Below the pieces are notes generated by a model that saw nothing but the letters and a program-made list of their open reading frames with translations, was not told the DNA's origin and ran no database searches. The position numbers and the translations under genes were made by a program. A stretch of 64,000 nucleotides of DNA. It comes from Oscarella lobularis. Taxonomy: Eukaryota; Porifera; Homoscleromorpha; Homosclerophorida; Oscarellidae. The DNA is taken from assembly GCF_947507565.1 (NCBI RefSeq), contig NC_089192.1, positions 918,690 to 982,689 on the forward strand, in the 5' to 3' direction. Below are positions 34,532 to 44,664 of this stretch, in pieces. Positions within the stretch are counted from its first letter, which is position 1. Each line of letters starts with the position of its first letter.

Positions 34532-36884
34532 ATGAAGCGAATAGTTTTGCTCGCGCTCGTCGTCTCCGTGCAGGCTTCTCTCGTAGACAGCGCCGACTGC
34601 GACTTCGATCTCGAACGAGTCGCGCAACGGCGCCAATCGATTCGCTACAGAACGAAATTTCGCGACGGAGTCGCTCCGATTGATTGTCGACTATTGGAGA
34701 CCGAACGAGCCGACAAGGCGTCATCGCGAGTGCGAATCGTCGCGAAACGATCGTCGCAACTGGAGGTGGCCGACGCCCAAACTGCTGTTAGGCTTTTATA
34801 GGCTAGTTTTGCATTCCTTTTCAGATCCAGATCGCGTTCAGCCATCGCGCGCGCGCCGACCCGGCGTTTTGGCTGAATTGCACGACGAACGTCGGCGTCG
34901 TCGCGCTGAAGGCGTGCACGGACGCGACGCGACGCGTTCGACGAACGATTTCGATTGCAAAGCCGGCGCTCGGCGATCTCCGGTCGACGGCGGCGACGGC
35001 GACGGGTTTCGCGTGTGTGGGCGTGGTTGCCGGAATCGTCTTGCTGTCATATGTGCTCGTTTTGTGCTTGGGAAAAGAAAAGAGGTGAGCACCCGGATGT
35101 TAGTTTGTGTGCGACGCGCTGATTGGTCGGTTTTTAGGAAGGGCGGCGACGCTGAGAGCGGGAGTGACAAGGAGGACGAGAATGGAGATTGTTTGAAGGC
35201 GAGCGAGTCGAAAGCCTTGAAACCCGTTGAGGTTATTGGGAATGGGGAGAAGAAGGCTGAAGAGGCGAAGGAGGAGGAGGAGGAGGAGAATAAGAAGGAT
35301 GGTGATAAGGAAAATGAGGCTGCCAGACATTCCTCAACAGCAACGACCAAAAGTGACGAGCCGGCACTTCCTGATCGCAGACCTCTCTCTCCTGGAGACA
35401 GTGCCGTACGAGGATCGCCGCTTACAGGTCACAAAGACGCTAGAGGGAGAGGAGGAGGCGGGGGAGATTCGCCTCGGTTGCCACCGCAACGGCTTTTCTC
35501 TCGATCTAAGGCGTCTCCTCACACGCCGACTAAGGAAATGGGGCCTCCCTTGCCCGAAAGCAACGCGAAGAGGCCGTTGCCGCGTGAACGAGAAGCGACG
35601 CCGCCCGCTGCAGCTGCAGTTGAAGATGATGAGGACGACGATACGCTCTATGCTAAGGTAACCAATCAGCATCAACATCGTCCGCGTGCTGTAACGCTCG
35701 ACGACGTCACCTACGCTGAGCCAGAAGTGCCGTCAACCCGCAAGGCATTTACATTGCCTGCGAAGGGACGGAGTAGTGGCGGCGGCGGCGGCGGCGTCAG
35801 CTTCGATCTGACCGCGTATGAATCGGACCCAGATGCGGATACAGATTCCATGTACGCGACGCCGACGTTGGAACCAAAGAAACAGGAAGAGGAGAAAGAG
35901 AAGAAGGAAGAAGAGGAAGAGGACGCCAGCGGCGGTGCTGTGGTCTATGCGCAGCCGTCAAAGCGTCCTCACACTTCCCCGGCGCCACCCGCGGATGTAG
36001 ATAAATTATACGCAAAAGTCGATAAGGAGAAGAAGACTTCTTCGTCGCCAAAGTCGGATCTATATGCGCAGCCGCACAAGCACGGTAAGGGAGTGCAGCT
36101 TGATCATCACGCGACTGCCAGTCTTGGAGAGGACGGCTATTCACATGTCAAACTCAAACCTAAGGAGGCGCATGGGTATTCAAAGGTAGGGCCACCTGCA
36201 GCTGCCGGTAAAGTGCAACACGATGAACTTGGCTATGCGGTGGTGGACAAGAAGATTGGATCTGAAGACGATCCGGATTACGAAAAGGTGGCCTTTGGGG
36301 AAGGAAGCGGAAGCGCTAAGAAGGCGGATGTACCTGATCCAGGATACGAGAAAGTGGGACCCGATTCTGGAGTCATGAAGGGAGACGATCCGGATTATGA
36401 GAAGGTCAACATAGCAGAGAACATTAAGAAAAAGAAAGGCGACATCCCCGATCCTGGATATGAAAAGGTGGGCCCCAATTCAGACGTTATGGCGAGGGGA
36501 AAAGAAGGCAAGGAGCCGGATTACGAAAAAGTGGGCCCTGACTCAAAATTGATGAAAGGTAAAAGCGAGAAGGACGTGCCTGATCCAGGATATGAAAAGC
36601 TGGGTAGTGGCAGTGGGGGTGGGGGTGGTAATAACACAAATGCCTCGTCACCTGTTGATCCAAACTATGAAGACGTTGGAGAGGTGAGACAGAGAGCCGT
36701 GTCATTGGATCGGGATGATGACGACGACGGCGACGACGCGGTGCCGCCGGCGCCGGCGGGAAAACGGGAGGCGGCGTCTCTGCCGTTGTCACCTATTGAT
36801 CCAAACTATGATGAGATAGATGACGATTTTCGTAAACGGATTGAGGAGTTTCAGCAGAAGGATACGGATGACAAAGAAGCATAG
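34532..36884 (+). CDS. Type I membrane protein with an 18-tyrosine signalling tail
   Basis: Three exons (34532-34786, 34825-35084, 35138-36884) encode 753 residues. A signal peptide (1-21) precedes an ectodomain of about 125 residues with one NCT glycosylation sequon and few cysteines. The TM helix is about 146-168. The roughly 585-residue cytoplasmic tail is acidic and disordered-looking, with poly-Glu, poly-Gly and Pro-rich parts. It holds 18 tyrosines, nearly all in short motifs: YAKV, YAEP, YATP, YAQP, YSHV, YSKV, YAVV, five YEKV and one YEKL mostly as DP(D/G)YEK, then DPNYEDV and DPNYDEI. This resembles a multisite SH2-docking scaffold in the style of LAT or ITAM-bearing receptors, but I recognise no orthologue and that role is inferred. 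The longer in-frame ORF starting at 34680 reads through an intron and is not the start. Confidence 0.78.
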
Positions 36885-36994
36885 AGAGAGTAGCGTAAAG
36901 TTTTAATGTGAAAGTGTTGAGTAAGAGACTAAAGGCAGTATAACCTAGCTCCTTTTGTACAAAATCACATGTTACTAGCAGCTGACCGTACGTA

Positions 36995-37000
36995 AATAAA
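36995..37000 (+). terminator. Candidate poly(A) signal AATAAA
   Basis: AATAAA lies 110 bp after the stop of the tyrosine-motif protein, inside the 137-bp convergent spacer before ECHDC3. Confidence 0.55.
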
Positions 37001-37021
37001 GGTAGGTATCATTATCGTTAT

Positions 37022-38135
37022 CTAACCGTGCACCGTGTTTGTTGTGTGACTCCATTTTGGTTTTCGTTTCTCGACAAAGGCCTGTATGCCTTCCTGGGCG
37101 TCGTGAAAACGAAGGTTATCGACCATTGCATTGCCTGCGAGTCTGCATAGCAAAGAAAGGTGAGACAGTAAAAGCAAATCCACTTGCTTCTGACCTGTAC
37201 GCTTCTTCTCGGTCTAGTTTCATCTGCTTATTAAAGCAAGCCTTTCCAAAAGAAAGAACAGAGTGGCTCGAATCGGATATTTTCCGTGCAAGAGCCACGG
37301 TCTAAGGAGAACAATGTTACCGGTAAGTGTTGCATATGTAGATTAAATACTGCGTTTATTATGTACCTCTTTCTCCAAGTCCGCCTCAGGAACAACTGCG
37401 CTCACTAATCCATGTAGATAAGCCTCTACACGGCAATGTCTAAAAACGCCTTATCATGAAGAGAAGGACTTGCCTTGAGCTGATATTGGTTCTCCGGTAA
37501 GGAGCATTTTCATGGCAATTTTTCTTGGAACAGAACGCCCTAACGCAACGCCGGGAGTCGAACAAAATAATCCCACCTTAACACTTGAGGAGAAACAATG
37601 GGTAATTAATCAGTAATTTCTTTGATAAATAAATTTTCAACCCAGGAGTAGCAAAACGAGCCGTATCAGCTGCAACGGCAATATCGCAGCTGGCAACGAG
37701 CTGACATCCAGCCGCTGTAGCCAAGCCTCGAACTTGGGCCAAAACAGGCACAGGAACGTTTTGCACGAGACCCATCAGCTCGTTGCACATTTCAAAGACG
37801 CGTGTATGATGCGAACTCCCTTCAGTGCTCGTCTGATTTTAATTATTAAATTAAAATTATTTAATGGTGATATATCAAACCAGTTCTTTGAGGTTGTGGC
37901 CTGATGAAAAGACGTCTCCCTCCGCCGAGAGGATAATAACTCGTGCGTCCTCTTTTTCTCGTTGGATGTCTTTGTGCAGCGACTCGAGCATGGCGAGTGA
38001 AAGCGCGTTACTGAGATGTGTTTATGAAGCAGGGTAGGTTTCGAAGCAAGATTGCACGTACCGCTTTGACGGATTCGATAAGATTATGTTTCTTATGCCA
38101 GATTCGAGGCGAATAACGCGTGTCAGCGCTTGCAT
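37022..38135 (-). CDS. ECHDC3: Enoyl-CoA hydratase domain-containing protein 3
   Basis: Seven exons (38135-38062, 38010-37881, 37832-37642, 37583-37474, 37425-37367, 37301-37195, 37142-37022) give 263 residues. Crotonase-fold landmarks match ECHDC3: GIRNIILSNPSKRNALSLA, the oxyanion-hole segment VFSSGHNLKEL, RGLATAAGCQLVASCDIAVA, the FATPGVKVGLFCSTPG strand, and the C-terminal end DAQEGIQAFVEKRKPKWSH. ECHDC3 is a mitochondrial crotonase-like protein of uncertain enzymatic activity. The chosen start (MQALTRVIRL) gives a short amphipathic N-terminus compatible with mitochondrial import. A longer open frame to 38264 would overlap the first RPL11 exon and was not used. The intron at 37426-37473 has a GC donor. 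Confidence 0.92.
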
Positions 38136-38218
38136 TAGGGAAAGAATCTCTATGGAACGAACAGCAATACTATAGATGAAGATTAACCCCGTGCGCATGT
38201 TCCACCGTGCAAGGAAAA
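38136..38218. promoter_or_regulatory. Compact divergent promoter, ECHDC3 / RPL11
   Basis: 83 bp lie between the ECHDC3 start chosen here and the RPL11 ATG. The exact ECHDC3 5' end is uncertain. Confidence 0.4.
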
Positions 38219-39033
38219 ATGGTGAGCGTGAATCCATCGAATCACTGCGAATCGCGTCTTCCATACGCGTCCGCGGCGATTTTCGTCGGTCTAAGACTTA
38301 TTTGAATGCGCATCCTGTCGTTCGTAGACGGACGACGACAAGAAAGAGCGCACGAACCCGATGCGAGAAGTCAGCATCGAGAAACTGTGCCTAAACATCT
38401 GCGTCGGCGAGAGCGGCGATCGTCTGACGCGCGCAGCGAAAGTGCTTCAAGCGCTGACAGGCCAGGATCCGGTCTTCTCGAAAGGCAAGGACCTAAACGG
38501 AGCGGTGGGGCCCCTTTCCAATCGTGCGCTTCTCTTGGCAGCCCGTTACACCGTTCGATCATTCGGAATACGCCGAAACGAGAAAATAGCCGTTCACTGC
38601 ACAGTGCGTGGAAGCAAAGCAGAGGAAATCCTTGAGAAAGGACTCAAGGTTTGAGACCCTATATTTTATTTTCTTCATTTATTTATTTCTTTGCTCTAGG
38701 TGAGAGAATATGAGTTGAGAAAGGACTGCTTTTCCGATACCGGAAATTTCGGCTTCGGCATCCAAGAGCACATCGATCTGGGCATCAAGTACGATCCCAG
38801 CATCGGTATCTATGGAATGGATTTCTACGTCGTGCTGAAACGACCTGGATACAACGTGAGGTATCGCAGACGCAAACGCAGTCGCATTGGCTGCGCGCAT
38901 CAGGTGACCAAAGAGGAGTCCATCAAGTGGTTTCAGCAGAAGGTGAGGACAGATATAAAGACCTTTTTCGCATTCTTTATGTTCTTTCTACTAGTTCGAT
39001 GGAATCATATTGCCGGGTAAAAAGAAGAAATAA
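38219..39033 (+). CDS. RPL11: 60S ribosomal protein L11 (uL5)
   Basis: Five exons (38219-38221, 38328-38484, 38542-38648, 38700-38942, 38995-39033) give 182 residues. The first coding exon is just the ATG, followed by GTGAGC; the second supplies [20 protein letters not shown]. Strong uL5 blocks follow: [76 protein letters not shown] and [12 protein letters not shown]. The protein sits in the central protuberance of the large subunit with 5S rRNA. Intron 2 has a GC donor (GCAAGG), is 57 nt, and has no stop, so an unspliced reading looks open but inserts 19 foreign residues. An AATAAA overlaps the stop codon (39029-39034). Confidence 0.97.
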
Positions 39034-39174
39034 ATATGTACTGTGCCGTTATGTGAATGAATCCTGGCTAGTAATAAAGAGCTTTTTCTTTCACACTGTG
39101 ACAGTGAGTGGCCTTCTTTTGCTACCAGTTAGCTGATAGCGCGGAAACGCACGAGGTAGGTACCCCTTGGAGAG

Positions 39175-39210
39175 GTCACGTGGGACACCCGTCGCGTCGC
39201 GTCACGTGAG
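39175..39210 (+). promoter_or_regulatory. Two CLEAR-like E-boxes upstream of the sulfatase
   Basis: GTCACGTGGG (39175-39184) and GTCACGTGAG (39201-39210) lie 51 and 25 bp before the ATG. The CLEAR consensus is GTCACGTGAC, bound by TFEB/TFE3/MITF at lysosomal genes. Two near matches in 36 bp immediately before a lysosomal sulfatase is a coherent signal. Confidence 0.55.
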
Positions 39211-39225
39211 AACGGCTCTCTGTTT

Positions 39226-41414
39226 ATGATTTCGTTTGCTCTTCTTTCACTCGTCTCTCTTGGTCTTGTGGCGGCAGCTGAACGGAAAAACGTTCTGTTC
39301 TTTGCTATAGATGGTTCCCAATCGCGTCACATAGTAGGCATTTACGGCAGTCTAGTCATTCCACAGACTTGCGTCCTGAACTGGGTTGCTATGGCTCAGC
39401 GCAAGCTCTATCTCCGCACATTGATCAACTCGCTGCCAAGTCAATGCTCTTTGAGCGCGCCTACTGCCAGGTAGCTCTGTGCTCGCCCTCAAGGTAGACT
39501 ATAAGTACAGTAGTAGGTCCAAAGTGCTGTGGCTCCTTACTAGACGATTTTATTAGAGCGTCGCTACTCACTGGTCGCCGACCTGACACCAATCACGTGT
39601 GGTTGATTAGCGGAAAAGAGTACTGGCGAGATTTCACCAATGCCACGACAATACCTCAATATTTTAAAGAGAACGGGGTAGTCAGTCAGTAGTCTTAGAG
39701 AGTCTGCCTGAGAATTGACATTTGATTTTCAGTACATTTCTATTGGTATGGGTAAAGTTTTTCATCCGGGAGGGGCCAGTGGAAACGATGATCATAAGTA
39801 TTCGTGGAGTCCTGAGGGTTTGCCTTATTATCACTGTAAGCTGCAGCGGTGGCTTTTCTTTCCCTAGTTCATGGCATTTGGGTTTTAGCTCCTATAGAGG
39901 GTCAGTACGGTCCGGGAAAAAATCTGACAAGTATGCAGTAAAAACAGATTATGTAGTTTGTATATTCGTAAGGTCTTTGGTGGGCCTTTGATGGCTTTGC
40001 GGATAATCAGTTACCAGACGGACAGATCTGTGACCAAGCAGTCAAAACGCTTAAAGCCCTCAAAGTCAACCGTACAAAAGGCGAAGAACGACCGTTCTTC
40101 TTAGCCGTTGGATTTCACAAGCCAGTACGTAGAGAGAAGAGGAAGATTAGTATGTAACTCTTCCATTTTCTTCTCCTTTAGCATGTTCCTCTATTTGCCC
40201 CCAAGTCATATTTCGACCTATATCCAGAAGCAACTAAAATTTCACTGCCAGCAAATCCACGACCTCCAATCGGAATGCCGGATATTGCGTGGTCCATTTG
40301 GGCTCACCCGCGCGAATACGGCAACTTGAAAATGTATTTCGAAGGAAAGAATTGCACGACCAACGCAACCCAATCCCTCTCGACCGACTGCGCCATTCCT
40401 GATGCAGCGACGCGCGAATTTCGTCGCGCCTATTATGCAAGCATGACGTATAGCGATTTTCAAGTTGGAAAGGTACTTGCAGAGTTGGAGGCACAAGGAT
40501 TTGCCAACGACACAATAGTCGTTCTGTGGGGAGACCATGGATGGCATTTGGTAACCGAAAAATTTTAAATTCTGCCTACTTTTTGAACGTCGACGTCTCT
40601 TTTTAGGGAGAGCTTGGTGAATGGGCGAAATTCACCGTAATATCTCACGTGTTCCCTCTTGCTTTTCTCGTAAAAAATATCTTTTATTTAGAATTTTGAA
40701 GATGCTACTCGTGTGCCGTTTCTACTGCATGTTCCTGGCGTGACTGACAAGGGAATGCGATCTGATGCTCTTGTCGAATTGATTGACATTTTTCCAACGC
40801 TCGCTGACGTCACAGGACTGCCAATGCCTCAAGTGTGCCCCGAGTCAAAGAAGCCGGTTAGTTTGAAACTGGTACGTATTTCCTGTTTGTTTGAAAAGTC
40901 TTACGATAGGGTTTGCTGACTTGTGTTGAAGGATCCAGCGTCGCTCCACTATTGACAAATCCGAAGATGCCTTTCAAGAAGGTAATACATTAGAAAGGTC
41001 TTCTTAGATACTGATACAGCACTAATAGTTATTTTCAGGGCGCATTTTCTCAGTATGCCAGACCTGCCAGCGGATTGAACGTCATTCCTGGACATCCCTT
41101 CGAAGATGGATCAAAACCTGAGCAAGTGATGGGATACACTATGCGAACGGACACGGTACGGGATCTATTGTCATCAAAATGATTTATGACGTATTTTCTA
41201 CCAGTATCGCTACACGCTGTGGGTCCGCTTCAATAGTACGATGGCAATGCCTTACTGGGATGACGTCTGGGGTGAGGAACTCTATGACCATACTACCCCC
41301 ACCGTGCATTTCAATGATGAGAACGAAAATTTGGCCGATAAGTCAAGCATGGCCAAGACAAAGGCGGAACTGAAGCAAATGCTCATGGCAGGCTGGAGGA
41401 AAGCGGCGCCATAA
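39226..41414 (+). CDS. IDS-like: Iduronate-2-sulfatase-like lysosomal sulfatase, paralogue 2
   Basis: Twelve exons (39226-39313, 39367-39493, 39557-39677, 39733-39835, 39889-39930, 39973-40124, 40182-40550, 40607-40636, 40692-40856, 40910-40981, 41039-41155, 41205-41414) give 531 residues with a signal peptide. Metal-binding Asp29/Asp30 lie in FAIDDLRPEL. The formylglycine cysteine C68 is in the canonical CSPSR, again 38 residues on. Other family blocks are [65 protein letters not shown] and [15 protein letters not shown]. It differs from paralogue 1 in fewer introns and a longer YDLYPE-to-RRAYYAS segment. A role in glycosaminoglycan desulfation is inferred from the family. The E-boxes at 39175-39210 suggest lysosomal-network control. 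Confidence 0.93.
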
Positions 41415-41525
41415 CGCAAAGCAAGTGCTTAGACCGCGCCTTCACTCCTCGTATCTCTTTTTGTGCGTTTTTTTTGTTTTCTTTTTTGCTGCAAGTGCGC
41501 AATTCTGCCACGTTTCGAAAAAAAC

Positions 41526-43607
41526 ATGAGGTACGCTAGTAGTGCATTATCTTCCAAATAGTTGCGGCCATTGTTCGTCACGTGATTGCAGGCGCCACTA
41601 ACGATAGGCTCCCGCGTTTTTTGTCCGGAAACTGCTCAAACTGCCCAAACCAGTTTCGCGTGTTAGGCGTGCGTGATCACAATTCCCAACTGTGATTGGT
41701 TCTTACGTCGCCTACGTCATTGGAATCCGGGTTTGAGTGCATGTGCGACTCGCCGGTTTCAGTAACTCTCGGCCGAACTTTCTTCGAAGCAGGCGCACGT
41801 CTGCAGCGGCCGCGTTTTTCGTTCGTCGTCGACACCGGGGCGGCCGAGAAAGGCATTCTGCCTCGCGGCAGAGCACACGATCTGGCGGGGACAACGGCGT
41901 CTTCCGGTGAGAACGAGCGACGCCCCCAATTTCATTCACGAACCTAATCGCGCCTATTTTCGCAGGAAATCCCCGCAATCCTTCGCGAAGGATTGCGCCC
42001 TGGGTCGACGAAGACAGCGCAACGCGGCCGGCACGTCGGTAAGTCAGCAACGCGCCCGTTTTCGCCTTCACGCACGATCGATTGATTTTTTTCTTTCAGA
42101 TCGTCGCGCCTCGGCGCGCGATGACGTGCGTAGATGGGATCGCACAGCGCGGCGTCTCCGCTCGCCTGTAAGAACCGAATCCGCGCGACTTCCGTCGTCT
42201 CGACCGCGCGATTGACAGTCTACGCGTTTTCTTTAGAAAAGCGACGGCGATCCCCCGTCAAAGCCGAGCAAAACGGCTGATCGTCGCGCCTCGCGACATC
42301 GACGATGGTAACCTAAGCCTTCTCTTCACGCATCCTCCATTGTTCTATATAATGTGTCATAGATTGGAGACACGCGGAGGAAACATCTGTCAACAGCTGC
42401 CGGCGGACCGCACCCACTTGGAAGGTAATGACGTCATGTGGATTAATTAATTAGTTTATTTATTATCTTATTTTAGTCTGCGATGACGGCAACGATGATG
42501 ACGACGACGGCAATGACGACAACGATGGAGGACGGCCATAGCAAAGATGGCCTGACACTACCGACGAGGCAGAAGATCGAGGTTTGTCCTTCCCTTGGGC
42601 CCGTGTGGTGTAGGCGTGCTCATAAGGGCGGAGAGCTCTCGCACTGCACCCAAGCTGATTGCACGTTTTGCCACTGTTCCCTCTTTGGGCCAGACGGAAC
42701 ATGTACACTGACAGCGACCTAGGGGGTGGGAGGGAGGGTTTGAAGTGGGGCAGTGGCATCTCAGCAAGAAGCTTGTATCGTGTGCACGTGCGAGAGCCTA
42801 AATGGGGACAACAAAAAGCATAATGTACTGACCATCCTATGCATTGTGCCGCTTTGCAACTACGATAGACAAAGCATTACGTTCATGCGGGTCCGTATAC
42901 CGCCATGCATTAGGATTAGGGCGGCTGTCAGTAGGTAGGGCGGTTCCCAAAGTAGATATAGGTTGTAGCTCCTTCCCCAACGTGCTTAGCTGGCAGCCGC
43001 CACGTTAGACCATTTCAATGGATTCTGAGGTAATCTAGGTTGATTTAGAATATAGGATAACTATGTAGGTCAATGGATTTGGTGGTAATCTAGGTTGTTG
43101 GTAGAATATAGGATAATTATCTAGGTCAATGGATTTGGAGGTAATCTAGGTTGATTTAGTGTGTAGGTTTTTAATTAATTAATTAAATTTCAGGTCAATG
43201 GAATTAGAGGTACTCTAGGTTGATGTAGTATGTAGGTTTTTAATTAATTAAATTTTAGGTTAATGGATTTAGAAGTACTCTAGGTTAATCTAGTATGTAG
43301 GTTTTTAATTAATTACATTTTAGATCAATGGATTTGGAGGTACTTTAGGTTGATTGTTATTAATATTCTCTAGCTAATCCGTCTTTTAGCGTAATTGTAT
43401 TATTTGAACAATTTGTGTTTTAAAGCTAATATTTTAAAATTTCTTTGTGTAGATAAAGATTCCGAAAAAATGTCAAGGCTTCTATTGCAACTTCCACTCA
43501 CAAAGAGGTATTAGTTTGGGGGGAATTTGTGATGTAGTTTCTTTATATCAGTTTCCGTTTTAGAGAAAAAAGCCGTCTTGAGATGGACTGCCTTGGGCTA
43601 TCAGTGA
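41526..43607 (+). CDS. Putative multi-exon Arg/Ser-rich protein, unrecognised
   Basis: Ten exons can be joined with GT-AG introns and no stop: 41526-41530, 41763-41906, 41966-42038, 42100-42167, 42237-42307, 42363-42424, 42477-42581, 42765-42824, 43453-43507, 43564-43607. They give about 228 residues. The product is rich in Arg, Ser, Ala and Thr, with a repeated phrase (IVAPRR and later LIVAPRD), a Met/Thr run and a CIVCTCES cysteine cluster. I recognise no domain. Upstream exons are GC-rich, and the last two fall in an AT-rich repeat region. Nine consecutive junctions preserve the frame, which favours coding, but the 5-nt first exon is a guess and other frames are partly open. A spliced non-coding transcript is the alternative. 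Confidence 0.35.
43013..43355. repeat. Short tandem array, about six units of roughly 58 bp
   Basis: Units contain TCAATGGATTTGGAGGTA and TCTAGGTTGATTTAGTATG, with a TTTTTAATTAATTAAATTTT spacer in the later copies. They lie inside the proposed intron 42825-43452. Confidence 0.8.
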
Positions 43608-44655
43608 TTAAAGTGGAAACAGTGAAGAAAAGGTATGTAATTGGCAGGGTCGATGTGCACGTGTTCCTATCTACTTGTTGTTTAGAGGGAAAAGCGAGCG
43701 AGTGAGAGCCCGTGTTTTTATTATTCAGAGGATTTGGCTTAGTGGACAGCGACATCATCAATGAAGTATGTTAGTACTACTTCACGTGATGGTAAATTAC
43801 GTGAATTAGTACTAACAGTTTTAGATAAAGACTGAATGGAACAAGGCCAATGAGTCAAGGCATGAAATTTCTTTTTTCCGAGCTGAAAACAAGGTATTTA
43901 CTTTTAGCACGTTGATGTATCCTTGTGAGATTTTTGTTGTATGAACTGTAGAGAGCGGGAAGAGGAAAGCCGTGGAGGAGGAGCGTAGTAGATAGATGCA
44001 CCGCTGAAGAATAAGGTATTGACACTGTGGCACGTTGGTGTGCGTCTATAAGCATTTTTTGATCTAGAAATAGACTAGAGGAAGGAAGACACTTCGTTAT
44101 TTGGATCTTTGCTTTTGGAAACAAGTGGATGATCAAGGCGGAGGTATTAATTAAATTTAACGGCAATGTGATATTTTCTAGTTTTTGTTTTGAGACAGAA
44201 AAAGAAAGAGAAGGAGCCGTCCATGAGTTTTGGGCTATCACTGAATAAAGCCGATTACTGTGAAGAGAAGGTATGTAATTGTAAAGGCGATATGTATGTC
44301 TTTGTATGATTTTTTTTCTTTAGAGGACAAAGCGAGCAAGCGAGAGAGAAGCCCGCGTTTTGAAGCATCTTTGGCTTAGTAGACAGCTTTATCATCAATC
44401 AAGTATGATGCACTTGTCCTAATTCACATAATGGTTTACCAAAAACTTTTAGATTAAGGTTGAAGACTGGAACTAAAGCCAATAGGTGTTGGCATCAAAT
44501 TTCTTGCGGCAGCTCACAGAAAAAAGAGGGGTGTATTGTTTTTAGGACATTTTTTATCTTTGCAAGTTTTTTGTTTTAGAAACAGAAGACGGGAAAAGCA
44601 GAAGGTGTAGAGCTTGGATCAGCAAACAAGTAAACAACAAAAGAAAAGGTAATCA
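43564..44655 (+). repeat. Two-copy duplicated exon-like cassette (period about 635 bp)
   Basis: Four exon-like blocks, each preceded by a T-rich AG acceptor and several followed by GTATGT- or GTATT-type donors, recur in order: 43564/44199, 43684/44323, 43822/44453 and 43949/44580. Paired blocks share phrases such as GGGCTATCA, AAAGCGAGC and TTTGGCTTAGT. Reading frames are broken by stops and at least one frameshift between copies, so I do not call a protein. Minus-strand ORFs here are shadows. Confidence 0.6.
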
Positions 44656-44664
44656 TTATAGTAC

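Noticed and set aside
34680-36884. 734-codon ORF starting at 34680
   Set aside because: Its first 150 codons run through two introns in a false frame; the spliced model starting at 34532 gives a signal peptide and TM helix.
38022-38264. Longer N-terminus for ECHDC3
   Set aside because: Would overlap the first exon of RPL11 on the other strand and does not resemble the family N-terminus.
38306-38635. Alternative ORF across RPL11
   Set aside because: Different frame from the conserved uL5 protein; only a shadow.
43821-44241. Minus-strand ORFs
   Set aside because: Opposite to exon-like blocks with plus-strand splice signals; no recognisable product.
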